NCBI RefSeq assembly: GCF_020536995.1 | Contig: NC_068366.1 | Span: 28,438,918-28,502,917 of the forward strand | DNA from: Dreissena polymorpha | Taxonomy: Eukaryota; Mollusca; Bivalvia; Myida; Dreissenidae | Length of the DNA: 64,000 nt | Direction of reading: 5' to 3' | Part shown: one piece after another, positions 1 to 11,519 of the stretch | Layout of the letters: each line of letters starts with the position of its first letter | How positions within the stretch are numbered: position 1 is the stretch's first letter | The notes under the pieces: generated by a model | Databases searched by the model: none | What the model saw: only the letters and a program-made list of their open reading frames with translations | What the model was told of the DNA's origin: nothing | Position numbers and translations under genes: made by a program

Positions 1-848
1 GTACAGGAAGCTTTATCGGCATTCAAATGTCAAAATCCTAGTATAATCTCGGAAATAATTTTTTCATGGTAGTATGTTGGATAGAGAAAAGTAGAATGTA
101 AATAAGCAGTCCACATGAGATCAAGATAAGACCCTTATGACTGAACTATATGGGTTTCTCATGGTTCCATATATTTGCTTGCTTGCTTGCTTAATAGCAG
201 TATTTAGGCAAATGCACTGCACATTTGATTACGCAGATATTCTGGACAAAATTAAATTGTTTACTAACCTTAAAGTGATAAGTTTGCGACAATATGAACA
301 AGATACCTTTGTGTAAAACAACAAAACTTAAATGCATTATATGAAACTATGTAGTTTATCAACTAATTTTGTATCGTAATTACGAAAATACGCAAAAACA
401 GGTAATGTTTATTTATAATTTGTTTGAAATAACAAATCATGGTGTGCAATATTCTAGCATATCAATGACTTCATTGTGATAGCCCGGTAAACAGATAATA
501 CCAATTATGATTGCAACAAATTAGTTTGTGAGATTTAACACCTATTTGAAGAAACAATGAACACAAGACAAATGAAACTTGTAACTGTTCCTACAAAACA
601 CTATCTGTACAAAAATACCCATCGTAACAGGGGTAAACTTATCACTACAAATACGTATTTAGTGTATGACACAAACATTAAGCATGGCTCTTCCTTATTG
701 TATACACGTGTGTACAATCTTCTTGGTTATGATTTACAGTGCAGGTATTAAATGATTTTAAACTATGATTTACACGTATTTAGTACACACTTGTATTGAA
801 ATGATAGAAGTACGTTAAAATAATTGTTCTATAATGAGTATTCCACAG
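1..848. other. Upstream flank, no supported gene
   Basis: AT-rich sequence with no signal-peptide exon or promoter that could be defended. A 64-codon open stretch at 557-751 has no recognisable domain and no good splice context. Confidence 0.4.
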
Positions 849-1160
849 ATTCCTGCATGGAACAATACTCTGCGACTGGCGATGAAAACGTGCAACTATT
901 TTTTTTTAATTTTAATTCGAATGATGGAAAAATAACATGCCATAATGAGAAGACAATCATCGGGGATTGCAATGTATTGTTCGGGATGATAACATGCTCC
1001 TTAAAACCATCAATTTCTGGCGTTTACGAAATAATTCCTAACGAGGACTTAACGTCGTTGAACATATCAATACGTTCATTCAATGAAGATATGGCTGGGG
1101 AATATAGCTGTTTTAAAAATGGCATTCAGAGTAGTACGTCTATCTGCATCAAAACAGTGG
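849..1160 (+). CDS. Ig domain exon 1 (V-like)
   Basis: Acceptor TTCCACAG ends at 848 and donor GTATGT starts at 1161; the exon is phase 1-1. It encodes a domain with cysteines in ITCHNE and MITCSLKP and a final D-x-AGEYSC motif typical of the Ig F strand. It lacks the usual core tryptophan. It is the first Ig exon seen; a leader exon is expected upstream but not identified. Confidence 0.75.
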
Positions 1161-4100
1161 GTATGTATAGCATTAGTACATGTTAACAGACGTAAATTGA
1201 TTCATTGTGTACATGCATGTCCTTTTTATTGTGTATTTATAATTTAGAAAGTAAGTTTGTTTTGTAATTAATGATGTATTACTTTGTTGATTTAGTATGG
1301 GTTAATATACCCATCTGTGTGCATGGATGTTTCTTTATGCTGTAGAACCTAAGCGCTTAGCATTTGATTGCTTGTACAATTATCTAATGGAAGCTCTCGA
1401 TTTAGAGGCGCTTGGTTGATCGTGGAATGTGATGAATTAATTCCGCGTATGTCATTTGATTCACTGGTTTTATAGATGTGTAAAAATGGGTGAGTTACAC
1501 AGTTCGAACATTGAATTGATATACCGGTATTTTGAGAAATTTGTTGAATAATGTTATGAGCTTAAAGCCATAGCTAAAATAATTTTAACATTTCGATGCA
1601 TTCGCATTTAAATAATTGTGTTAATAATGTAAAAAAACATACATGTTTAAATTAAAAATATAAAGAAGTGAAACTCCAGCTCCTGGAGCAGTATTGCATT
1701 CTCATTATTGTTTATTACTGCACTGATTTGCTGACTTTACAGGATATTAATTGGTTAGTAATATGTTATTACCTGTTTCAAAGTAGTGGGCGGCATATTA
1801 CATCTCGCAACATATGTAACTGATACAAAACCGCATTTTACAGCTACATGTATGTTTTAGCTGATCAACGGGTTAAAGGAATCTTAAAGAACAGCACGCC
1901 AACATTGTTTGGTACATTTTCAAATAACTCAACAAAACATTTTCAATAAAACTGACCCAAAGTCAAATATGCATTATGTAATGTCAAGATAATAAAATGG
2001 AATGAGATAGAATGACAAGTAAGCAATAGATGGAACGTTCATATCCAGCGTGTGGTTTGCCCACGACGTTAAAAATGCCTTTTACTTAACTTTATAAATA
2101 TCATAGCACATCCGAAATTTCATGTCTAAATACAAATCCTTGTGTAGTTTAACGTATAATAAAATGATGATGGTGATTAAAGTAACATAATTTATATTAA
2201 AACTTGATTAGCAATCCAAAATGTGGTCTCTCATAATAAGATAATATGTTTGCATACACAGCAATGGCATGGAAACTTTTCCGTCCCCCTGTAGTAATGG
2301 TTGTTAAGAATCCAACAATTGAATAGAAAGGTCCAATAGACTAGTTCCTGTCCACTCATTGGGTAATCTGACATGACGTTTCTACTAAACTGTTCTTTTG
2401 TTTGTAAGCACTAAGCTTTTTATTTATTTAGTCAGACAAAACACATTTATACGGTTTATTCCTGGTAAGTGTGTGTCAAGTTTAATTTAACTCATTGTAG
2501 TTCTTTCAGCAACCGTTTATTTTAAGTAAAGGTTTGTATTGGCATCGGAGCAGGGCGCTTTTTGGAACGAACTACTTAGCCATACACATAGGATAACAGC
2601 CGAAATCAACAATATGAAGGAAAGCATCATTTAATAACCTTCCGATCAATTAAACTGTATTGCCTGGGTGCGAAAGTACCTGTTCCAATAGCTTTGAAAA
2701 TTAGAAATGTTTTTGAAAATTTTCAGTGAATCTCACTTCATTGGTACTACTTCCACAGACCGACGTCTCATATCCTGTATACAAAGAACAATCTGAGTTC
2801 AAATGCACAACGTCGCCAAGTAGACCTAGTGCACGTATTCATTGGTTTGCAGCCGGACGTAACATGACTGACATGGCCATCTATACACAGAGCTCTGAAG
2901 GAGCGACCAGTATTCTTAGATATACGCCGCAGGCAATCACCAGCGAAGATTTAATATGTACAGCATATTATGTATTCAAATCAACAAATATAACAATTCA
3001 AAGGCGGACATACATGACCATTCAATGTAAGTATTTTATGTAAAATTTTACAAACAGCTTCAAAGTATGTTGTCGTATGGAACATATCAAAATGTCAAGT
3101 AAAGTGGTCATTATCGGCGATTAACCGCTAAACTAACATGATAACAGTAGTAGCCTCGGAGAACAACTTGAAAACCAGATCATTCGTTCCACTGTATTTT
3201 GTGTCAATATTCGAACTCTTCAAATTAACATTTCCATTCGACTCATAGTCATCAATTATTTCATGCATGCGTTAAATTACACTGTGAACTTTCGTACGTC
3301 CACCACATAGCTCACTTGCAATCAAACTAATTTCCAGGTTGAAAAAGTTTCATACAATTGACTCGTTTCTCTAACGTGAGTAATTTTCGGTTTACAAATC
3401 ATGATATATTATTTCGATTGTATATATGTAAAATGGAAGTTTACGCCAAAAAGCAAATTTAAAGAATAATCCGAAAATGTTATTTTACAATCCATTTATA
3501 ATTATGTAAGAACTTTCTCAAAGTTGTAGGTACTCATGTGCAGTCATTTTAATAACATTTATTGATTACACTTGTTAATACCCTGACATCCCAGGACAAT
3601 AAACCTTTTCAACAACGTATTTTTGTATTTCCTCACAGCTGGACGTATTAATCATTTCAAAGGCAGTTACTGTAATAATATTATATAGCCGTAAAATAGA
3701 CGCAGAGTAGACACTATGACATCAGAGGTACGATATAAAAACGCAGATTGATTGTGTGTGTGTTGTTCGCTGTCCCGTGACCGCTTAACAAAGGTAAAAA
3801 ATGGCTTTTGGAGTGAAATATACTGGTTATGTGGCGCTAGCAGGGTTACCGTTATACTCAGTTTGAATGTATAAAATGATTTTGGTCGTTGATACTCAAG
3901 AATAACTGCTATAATCCGGTGACCGTTGTACTACGGTGACCATCAAGTCAGGTTAGACTGTGTTCTGAAAACGTGTTACTTTAGAATGATGCTTAATTGT
4001 ATGAATGCATTAATAAATTAGATCGGAAATGTTTCACGCTACGTCATTTATATATCTTCTATTTTCAGACCCTGTTTCAAGGTCTATTATTTCAATAAAT

Positions 4101-7100
4101 AACAGCAATGTTTCCGAAACAGCATTAATAAGGGAAGGAAGGTCGGCTGAGTTTAAATGCTACGCCAGTTCATATCCACCTCCACGGTACCGCTGGTTCT
4201 ACCCAGGAGGTACATCGGAAGTTGCAACAGTGACAATACAATTTAACCATACTGCAACTGGTGGGAAAATGTCATGCAACGCAACAAACAACTATTATTC
4301 CCTAAATGGAACAGCAGGAACAAAGTCAACGACGTTAGATAGGATTATTAATTTGAATATTACATGTAAGCTTTTTAGCGTATTATAGAAGCAAACAAAA
4401 TAGCCAAACTGTAAATCGCAAGCAGTAATAATTTTACTACACATATTACTGATTGAGTATTTGGCGCTGGTCTATGTGGATATATTGTTTAAATTATTGT
4501 AAAATATGACTGATAACGATTTTTTATCTGTTGCTTAATGCAATCAGAAGCAGTTTTATAAACGTTATATTTATTTACAAGTTTTTGTTCCAGTTCCTCC
4601 GTTATTTGTCAGCATAAAAAATATTGAAAACAATACAACTATGGCCGAAAACATTATCCGACTGGTTAAAGGAGATTCATTGCGATTAATCTGTGAAAGT
4701 GTCGCAAATCCACCGGCTACAACCCTGTGGCAAGTAAAGCATGTGAATTCTAACATTATGACGGCAATTATTATCCAAGAGGATACACAATGGACATGTG
4801 TGGCATTCAATACCATAGATGGTGTGCCTGAACGAACGAACCGAACCATATATTTCGAAGTATTATGTAAGTTAAGAATGTACAGCCGAATAATCTGCAT
4901 AAAAATATATTTGTTTGCTATCTTGTCTAGTTAGAAATAACTTGATAACAAAAATATTTGTTCTCAAAGTTTATAAATGTAAAGCAAAAATTAAACGGCT
5001 TTACACTAGATTCTATATCCTCACTCTGCATGTTTTAGATGGCCCTGTCCATTTGAACCTCACGTACAACATCTTTCCAGGCCAATCCAAAAATGGCATT
5101 GTATTAAACGATGGAAATATAACTGTGATAGAAGGCAGTGCAGTGCTGTTAAAGTGTTCTGATTCAAGTTTGCCCCATTCAAAATATTTCTGGGATGATG
5201 GACTCGAAGGAAGGATTCGCAATATATCGAATATTTCACGAACAACGAAGACGAGCTTCACGTGTATGGCAAAGAATATAATGACTACCACCTTTAATGG
5301 AAATGTTACTGGAAGAAATAATATATCACTGCATCTGCATGTATTATGTATGTATAACCTTTTGAAATTCATACCACTGCTAATTGTGAGTATGAAATAT
5401 ATTTGTCAATATTAAAGAATGGATTGTTTGTATTATAGATGGTCCGCGCGATATGTCAGTATTATTCAATAATATGTTAGTGATCAGCCGAGTATTGCGG
5501 GTTCTCGAAGGCTGGTCATTTGGACTCTCGTGCATTGCGAATAGCCTACCAGCATCAGATATTTCATGGAAAGGCATTACAACCCAAGAAGGCGGAAATT
5601 ATATATTTATTAGCAACGTAAGCATTGGGATAAATAAGATTGTTACGTGTACAGGGACAAACACCATGGTCGACAGTCTAGGACACAGTATTTCCAAATC
5701 AGAAAACCTAACAATTGAACTGGATGTTTTATGTAAGTTATCTTACAAAATGATGTGTATTTAATTATACGTAGTATATTATTCGTTTATATCAAACGGT
5801 TAACTGTGTTCGACATTGTTTCTTTTTTAAATTTTGCAGACCCGCCTATCGTTCAGCCTATTGACAAACAATATGTTGTAATCAACATGTCGCTTAATGT
5901 TGTATGCAAACTGGCAACATTCGGCAATCCACCAGAAACAAACTTCACTTGGACAAAACTGGACAGTAATCGCACATTCTTAAATACAGGCGTTATTTTA
6001 AAGATCGATCGTGTTCAGTTATCAGATGAAGGTGATTACCAATGCCAGGCAACAAATACAATGCATGCAATTGGAAACACAACAGTACAGGGATCTAGTA
6101 AATCCAAATTCTACCTCGATATTCAGTGTAAGTAAATAACAGACCAACTATGTTAAAGTATTGTACACTTAGCTGTAAAATAAGTTATATATTTTATACC
6201 TATCAAATTGTTAATTTTTAATGTAGTATAATTTCGGAATAGACCCGGAAATATGTGGATATGAAATTATTTCAGATGGGGCGAGAGTTAAACAATTTTA
6301 TTCGAACACGTCAAATAGCAGAACCATTATTATCAATCAGAATCAATCAATCGAACTCTTCTGTGAAGTCGATGGTGATCCATATCCTAGTGTCTATATA
6401 CTAAATGCAACAGGTGAACAACCATTAGAGCTTAACGGATCAATAGGGTCATCTAAGAATGTTACATCTCATCTTCATCGGGCAAGATGTGAATATGATG
6501 CAGGGATGTATAAATGTGTGACTAGCAATGTGCACACTTCAACTCTGCAGGAGGAGAATCTGTCTATTTTGATTCAATGCAAGTTGTGTATTCCTTTTTT
6601 TTAATAATGGGTGCTTTATTTTGTTGTTGCTTTGGCTCTAAAATAATTGCAATTATTTTCCTCTTCAAGGTTCTCCCATAGCATCTCCGTTTGCGCCCCC
6701 TGTTACAACTCTGCACAGGGCTCATAACGACACAGCTGTGCTAACGTTCACCATAAAGGCGTACCCAGAGCCAAGTGTAATCAATTTAACTTGGTTCAAG
6801 GGTGTATCTGATGGATGGGATATTCTATCTTATGACTACTAGCATTACAAGATAAGCGTTTCGCAAGACGGTTTGCATACTGAGTTAACAATAAACAATG
6901 TTCAGAAGGACGACTTTGGAACATATCGAGTGGACGTGTCGAATACAATCGGATCCGTATCTGAAGTATTTACACTACAAGCCCAAAGTTTGTTATTTTA
7001 CAACATTTATTTAGATCAATTTGCGACTGTCGGTTTACTATGTAATTTATTAATGGCGTCCTTTACAGTGTGTTTTTTCTAGGTAAATTAAAAATCATTT

Positions 7101-9287
7101 GTAACACACTTCGTTAACATGACACTATTTTTAATCACTCACGATGTTGGTACATACACATGGTCATGATACCCATGAAATAGTTTTAACTCGACAAAGA
7201 ACTTCGAGTTCACGCGTCGCTGTGTGCATTTGTGGATATTAATGTGTTTCTGAAATAGCAGTTGGTAATTTTGCTAAAAGCCAAAAACAGATCAAGTCTG
7301 CATTAAATCAGAAAATAAACAATACTAGTAGTTTAAATGATAATTAGATTTCAAACAAAAAAGGTTACGTTAATGAACAAGTTTTTATTTTGCAAATGTA
7401 AGCATATGTTAATTGTACGTATCTCTAATAATGACGTCACATTGTTTATACATTACGCTTGCTTCACCAAAACGGACTTGATATTGGTTTTCGCGTAAAC
7501 AATATATTTAGAATGGAATATTTTTATCATTTAGAGTAGTTGAAATGCAAAACCTTATTTTTAATAATTCTTGTTTGAACAAAACCAAATGTAGGATATT
7601 CCGATATAAACAAACGTTTCATCATTCCAAATATTTATTTCAAGCCGGTGAATATTTCTGCAACAACCAATGCTTAGTTGTCATTTATCCATTATTCAAA
7701 TAACTATTTTAGCTAAACCTGAAAGCCCTCAAGAAGTGAAAGTGGTACGAAGAGGAATTACTGAAATAGACCTCGAATGGGTACCTGGTTTTAATGGCGG
7801 ATTACAACAAACGTTTATAATTAACTACACAGACACCAATCTTGAAATTGGAATGCAATACTTGTACCCGCAAATAGAACAAAGCACACACTACGTGGAT
7901 TAAAGCCAGAGACCACTTACAATGTGACACTACGAGCTGAAAATATAATTGGAAACTCAAGTTGGACTGATTATATTCAAATATCGACCTTAGCCGAAAT
8001 TGGTAAATTTTGATTATTGTAAAAGAAGTAAATACGATTGCAGTCTTTGCTGAATTAATTTGACAGCATTGAGTTCATAAGTCGTGTTTAATTTCCCATA
8101 TTTTAACGTATATTATTCCAGACGACAAAGGATATGTTTCAAAGGCTATTGGTGGTTCTATAGGTGGTATGACAGTAACTTGTATTATCGTTGCCGTCAT
8201 GATTATATTTTGGAGACGTAAGATAAAAGGTAATACATGACTATGCAAGGTATGCAGTTGTTTTTTTTGTGTTGTGAGTGTTTTTTTTTCTCTTGTTTCC
8301 TTTATTCAGCAGTATTTTGAAACGATATTTCTTATACATACAACATATATTGTGAACAAGAAAAAGGTACTTCCGCTTATAAAGTTAACAGTTCACATTA
8401 ACCTTTGCAGAAAAAAACACCAAAACAACATGTGAATACGAAGACCTTGGACGAGATATGTACGTTTTTTTTGTTGCAAATTATATATTGTATTGATTTT
8501 TTAAATATATTATTAATCTAACTTTAAATAAGATCTTATCACAAACTGCTTGGATAGTCTTACTGAAAATTTACTAATTATGTGTATGTAATTATCGAGT
8601 TTTGTTTCAGAAGTAAACATGGCAATACAACCAAAGGCAGTTATGAATCGTACAGTTTTGGTAATATTTATAAACTTACTTTAAAATGGTGGGGGTAATG
8701 ATGGTATGTACATGCAAGGACAATCATGTATCACTACATTTGCATAAAAAGTAAAATTGTACTTTTTTGCGGAGAAAATGATATTTATGAAATGTATTCG
8801 CGTTGGTTGCGGACATATTAACGTCATATTGAGATCAAAGTTACTTCGAAATGTACAAATTTCCCTAATATTGTTTTGATATACTATGCATATTCATGAT
8901 TTCATTTTCTTTTATATATGTAAATGAGTTTTAGTAATCGATGGATTTTGTATATATGCTCACATTTATTTAGCAGCGTGTCGTTTATAGCTAAAAGGCA
9001 TGGGTCTCGGTGACATTTGATATACATATCTATTTCTAATGATATTGTTTTGCTCGTATGATATTTAGAAAAAATGTAGTCAACATCACATTTCAGATCA
9101 GCTTCAGGTAAAAACTGATGAAAGGCTTACTAAATTAGAGATTAACGAATATGTGAATCTACCGCCTCACGTTAAATGGAAACACACCAGGACACTTTCC
9201 GACGACAATATTAATGCATCCTCAATAGACGAAAATACGTTCGGCCAAGAAATGGAATATGTTAACTTGAAACTTTCAAGTTTATAA
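849..9287 (+). CDS. Ig-superfamily receptor: 9 Ig domains, FN3, TM, short tyrosine tail (probably broken copy)
   Basis: Fifteen exons on the + strand with consensus splice sites: 849-1160, 2727-3026, 4069-4365, 4594-4866, 5039-5347, 5439-5732, 5840-6127, 6276-6578, 6670-6987, 7713-8002, 8122-8229, 8411-8459, 8611-8660, 9097-9287 and an unseen 5' exon. The first nine each hold one Ig domain and are phase 1-1, the usual Ig exon layout. FN3, transmembrane and cytoplasmic exons follow, with a TAA stop at 9285-9287. This is a type I cell-surface adhesion or recognition receptor of the nephrin/CD22-like Ig group by architecture; no orthologue is recognised. No signal peptide was found, so the start probably lies left of the window. 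Exon 6670-6987 has an in-frame TAG at 6840-6842, and exon 7713-8002 is 290 nt with a reading-frame change, so this allele either is a pseudogene, skips exons, or has sequence errors. Confidence 0.8.
2727..3026 (+). CDS. Ig domain exon 2
   Basis: Acceptor TTTTCAG ends at 2726, donor GTAAGT at 3027, 300 nt, phase 1-1. The Ig core is complete: FKCTTS (B strand Cys), IHWFAAG (C strand Trp) and LICTAYY (F strand Cys). Asn-Met-Thr, Asn-Ile-Thr and a leading Asn-Leu-Thr are likely glycosylation sites. Confidence 0.85.
4069..4365 (+). CDS. Ig domain exon 3
   Basis: Acceptor ATTTTCAG ends at 4068, donor GTAAGC at 4366, 297 nt, phase 1-1. Core residues are FKCYASSYPPP, YRWFYPG and MSCNATN. Several N-x-S/T sequons (NVS, NHT, NAT, NGT, NIT) suggest a heavily glycosylated ectodomain. 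Confidence 0.87.
4594..4866 (+). CDS. Ig domain exon 4
   Basis: Acceptor TTGTTCCAG ends at 4593, donor GTAAGT at 4867, 273 nt, phase 1-1. Core residues are LICESVANPPATTLWQV and WTCVAFN. It opens with PPLFVSI-type sequence, as is usual at the start of tandem Ig domains. Confidence 0.85.
5039..5347 (+). CDS. Ig domain exon 5
   Basis: Acceptor ATGTTTTAG ends at 5038, donor GTATGT at 5348, 309 nt, phase 1-1. It begins DGPVHLNL and carries VLLKCSDSSLP, KYFWDDG and FTCMAKN, the Cys-Trp-Cys core of an I/C2-type Ig domain. Confidence 0.85.
5439..5732 (+). CDS. Ig domain exon 6
   Basis: Acceptor TTATAG ends at 5438, donor GTAAGT at 5733, 294 nt, phase 1-1. It begins DGPRDMSV, close to the previous exon (DGPVHLNL), which suggests origin by exon duplication. 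Core: LSCIANSLP, ISWKG and VTCTGTN. Confidence 0.85.
5840..6127 (+). CDS. Ig domain exon 7 (I-set)
   Basis: Acceptor ATTTTGCAG ends at 5839, donor GTAAGT at 6128, 288 nt, phase 1-1. It has a DPPIV start, VVCKLATFGNPP, FTWTKL and the strong I-set signature LSDEGDYQCQATN. This is the most canonical Ig domain in the gene. Confidence 0.9.
6276..6578 (+). CDS. Ig domain exon 8 with a GC splice donor
   Basis: Acceptor TTATTTCAG ends at 6275. The exon is 303 nt and phase 1-1, translating to an Ig domain with LFCEVDGDPYP and AGMYKCVTSN; the C-strand Trp is replaced. The donor is GCAAGT at 6579 rather than GT. The next acceptor, at 6669, restores the frame, so this is a likely GC-AG intron. The exon has no internal ATG and is easy to miss. 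Confidence 0.75.
6670..6987 (+). CDS. Ig-like exon 9, cysteine-less and carrying an in-frame TAG
   Basis: Acceptor TTCAAG ends at 6669 and donor GTTTGT starts at 6988; 318 nt, phase 1-1. It encodes an Ig fold with LTWFKG and DDFGTYRVDVSN, but both core cysteines are replaced (LTFTIKAYP and YRV). TAG at 6840-6842 is in frame and the frame stays open on both sides, so a single substitution is the simplest reading. Skipping this symmetric exon would preserve the frame. Confidence 0.65.
7713..8002 (+). CDS. Fibronectin type III exon with a one-base frame shift
   Basis: Acceptor ACTATTTTAG ends at 7712, donor GTAAAT at 8003. The first part reads PESPQEVKVV...IDLEWVPGFNGG, the FN3 A-C strands with the core Trp. 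The last part reads GLKPETTYNVTLRAEN, the FN3 E-F signature, but in a different frame. The switch lies close to 7880-7896, the first frame ends at TAA 7901-7903, and the exon is 290 nt, not a multiple of three. One missing base explains this. Confidence 0.75.
8122..8229 (+). CDS. Transmembrane exon of the Ig receptor
   Basis: Acceptor TTATTCCAG ends at 8121, donor GTAATA at 8230, 108 nt, phase 1-1. It encodes DKGYVSKAIGGSIGG followed by a hydrophobic helix (about 20 residues, IIVAVMIIF) and a WRRKIK stop-transfer motif. It is clearly paralogous to 17718-17822, sharing the pattern SKA-GG-GG-CIIVAV-WRR. Confidence 0.85.
8411..8660 (+). CDS. Two juxtamembrane mini-exons of the Ig receptor
   Basis: Exons 8411-8459 (49 nt, phase 1 to 2) and 8611-8660 (50 nt, phase 2 to 1), with CAG acceptors and GTACGT and GTAATA donors. 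Together they encode KNTKTTCEYEDLGRD and SKHGNTTKGSYESYSF, hydrophilic with tyrosines in YEDL and YESY. The 1-2, 2-1 phase pattern is the same as in the two small exons after the transmembrane exon of the downstream phosphatase copy. Confidence 0.65.
9097..9287 (+). CDS. Terminal cytoplasmic exon with two YVNL motifs
   Basis: Acceptor ACATTTCAG ends at 9096. The exon is open for 62 codons to TAA at 9285-9287. It contains INEYVNLPP (Tyr codon 9150-9152) and EMEYVNLKL (Tyr codon 9258-9260). Y-V-N-L fits the pY-x-N-x motif bound by Grb2-type SH2 domains and partly resembles immune tyrosine motifs; this is inference from the motif only. There is no catalytic domain. Confidence 0.75.
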
Positions 9288-9465
9288 ACGAAAAGCTTTA
9301 AACAAACACCATGAAACAAAACTATCAACATAGGGTAATAACACAGCATTCTGTTTTAATAATACAACATGGTGATGATTAAGTAAGTAATCTGCTATTT
9401 TCATTGCTGTTGATGTCAATTTAAAATCAATATCATCAATACATGTGCAGATTTTTTAATTACAA

Positions 9466-9471
9466 AATAAA
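9466..9471 (+). terminator. Polyadenylation signal of the Ig receptor
   Basis: AATAAA lies about 180 nt after the TAA stop, followed by a TG-rich tract from about 9490, as expected for a downstream element. Confidence 0.5.
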
Positions 9472-9487
9472 TACACAATGAACATAT

Positions 9488-9600
9488 ATGTTCGTGTGTA
9501 AGTGAGCGCGTGCGTTAATTGTGTGAGTGCGTGTATGTGTTTTTGCGTTCGTGCTTGCGTGCGAACTAGTTTGTGTGTGCGTGTGTCTGTGTAATATATA
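9488..9600. repeat. TG-rich simple sequence
   Basis: Imperfect GTGTGCG/TGTGTG tract just downstream of the Ig receptor's polyadenylation signal. The 83-codon open frame that overlaps it reflects base composition. Confidence 0.6.
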
Positions 9601-10562
9601 TGTATACCTTGTTTAATGCACAACGCCACGCCTGTATGAAAGGGTTATCTAGCAGGTGGTGTATTTTTCACAGACCGCTCTCTGATTATGTTTGTGTATT
9701 GACAGCAAAATTCGTTGTTTTCCATTCAATTTATATTTGTGTTTCATTTGTGTTGAGCATAGTGGTGAATAAGTCGGTAAAACATTTTATTTTAAAGTAT
9801 GTAGATATGAATTACACCAGCTGATAACACGTGGATTACTAGCACATTCATGGTTGTGTACACCACAACGTCGCATAGTATGCTACGTTCTTATCATCAT
9901 TTAAGTAACGTCGCCATCGGAAATCGCAGGCCAGGAAACAAACATCATATGCTAAAACCTATATTGTCAAATATGTCTTTAAAGGCTAGTGTCAGTGGTC
10001 AAATGGTTAGGTTTAAAACAAAATATAAACATTCATTTATACATAAGCTTCCATCGAACTTATCGTATACGTTGATCGTTACTTAACATAAAATCAATAA
10101 ACACATTATGTTTATTGTTACATATTCAGTTTAGGATGACAGTTGGTCACATACTTAATGTCTGAAAGTTTATTGCGCGGTAAACATGGGTGTAAACATT
10201 AAGAAATAGATAATAATCTGCAAACAATATTAACCTTTACTACGATTTGCATAGACTTGATGCTTATATATACTGATAGCGTTAGACCAATCAATCGTTA
10301 CATTTTCTACAATAGACCTGATGCTGAACTTTACTATTGGTGTGTTCTTCCAAAAAATGCTCGTTGGATCAAATGTCTGTATTGTATGTTCAGAAAGAAA
10401 TGTGTTTTCCACATATTGTATACTAAACAAATGTTTGAAATATCAATAAATGTTTTCCGGAGAGATAAAGTTTGCGATAAATGCTTCTACGTGATAATTT
10501 ATTGATGGTTCTTATATAATATATACATTTCTTTAATAAGAATTTCTTTGATCGAAACAGCC

Positions 10563-10836
10563 TATCCCATTGGATTTTTTTCATTTTCCCATTTGATTTT
10601 TAAGTTTCCCATTGGAGTTGTTTTCCCATGGGATATGTCATCCGAGAAAAAAAAAGAAATTTTTCCTATGAAAGAAAATTAAATGAAAATCAGATCAAAT
10701 ACCTTTACAATGCTTAAATAACTGCATAAACAAACGAATATTTTTTATCGTAAATCTAATGCAAAAAGAATGAAAACATCCAAAAGGTAAAAACGATACA
10801 TCCCAAATAAAAACGAAAAATCCAATGGGACAATTG
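10563..10836. repeat. Small foldback (MITE-like) element
   Basis: The left end reads TCCCATTGGATTTTT and the right end AAAAATCCAATGGGA, exact reverse complements about 250 bp apart. The interior is AT-rich and non-coding. It is probably a short non-autonomous palindromic element. Confidence 0.5.
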
Positions 10837-11519
10837 AACAAAACATGAGAGGACCAACTTTTCTAAAAACAATATTGACTGTTATAAGTTCATTGCTCCG
10901 TATTTAGTTGTCATTTTCAATTATATATATGAGAAATGTATTTATCCTGAAACATGGTGTAATGTTGTCATTGTTCCTATTTTCAAAATTAGGGCCTTAA
11001 CCTACATTAAACTGGTAACATATCAAGAGCACTACAGGCAAATAATGAACAAACCCTAAAAGCTTACAATCATTTGCGGTCTATTTTTAGTAAAGTGAAG
11101 CTAAAAAGTAAAAAAAATATTCGCCATTGAGCTCCCTTTCTTCGATTATGTTATATGCATCTGAAATATTAGGACTTTATAACATGGATTAAGTCGATAA
11201 ACTTAATTTTAAATTCTGTTAATTTAGGATATGTGTACGCTCACAGACGTCAAATGCCGCTGTTTTAGGTGAACTATGACTCTATGCTCTCTCTGTTATA
11301 TGAAAGCAGCGTGCCCTTAGTTATTGAATTAAAATTTAGGAAATTCACGAATTGTTGCCAGATTCCTAATTGATGCCATGAAACTCCGTGAGAAAACAAA
11401 TACAAGTTTTTGCTGCCTCTAAAATAAATATTGTATGAAACCCTTAATATCTTGTCTACAATAGCAGTAGGAAACCAACTTAGGTGATAAAGACACTGCT
11501 TCAATAGATATGCGAAGAG

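Larger units (their letters stand above)
1161..5838 (+). other. Introns of the Ig gene without further features
   Basis: The introns 1161-2726 and 3027-4068 are AT-rich. No further Ig exon with a matching phase-1 acceptor and donor was found in them. The shorter introns between 4366 and 5839 also hold nothing else. Confidence 0.5.

Noticed and set aside
9573-9824. 83-codon frame rich in Cys and Val
   Set aside because: Reads a TG-rich tract and AT-rich flank; no domain.
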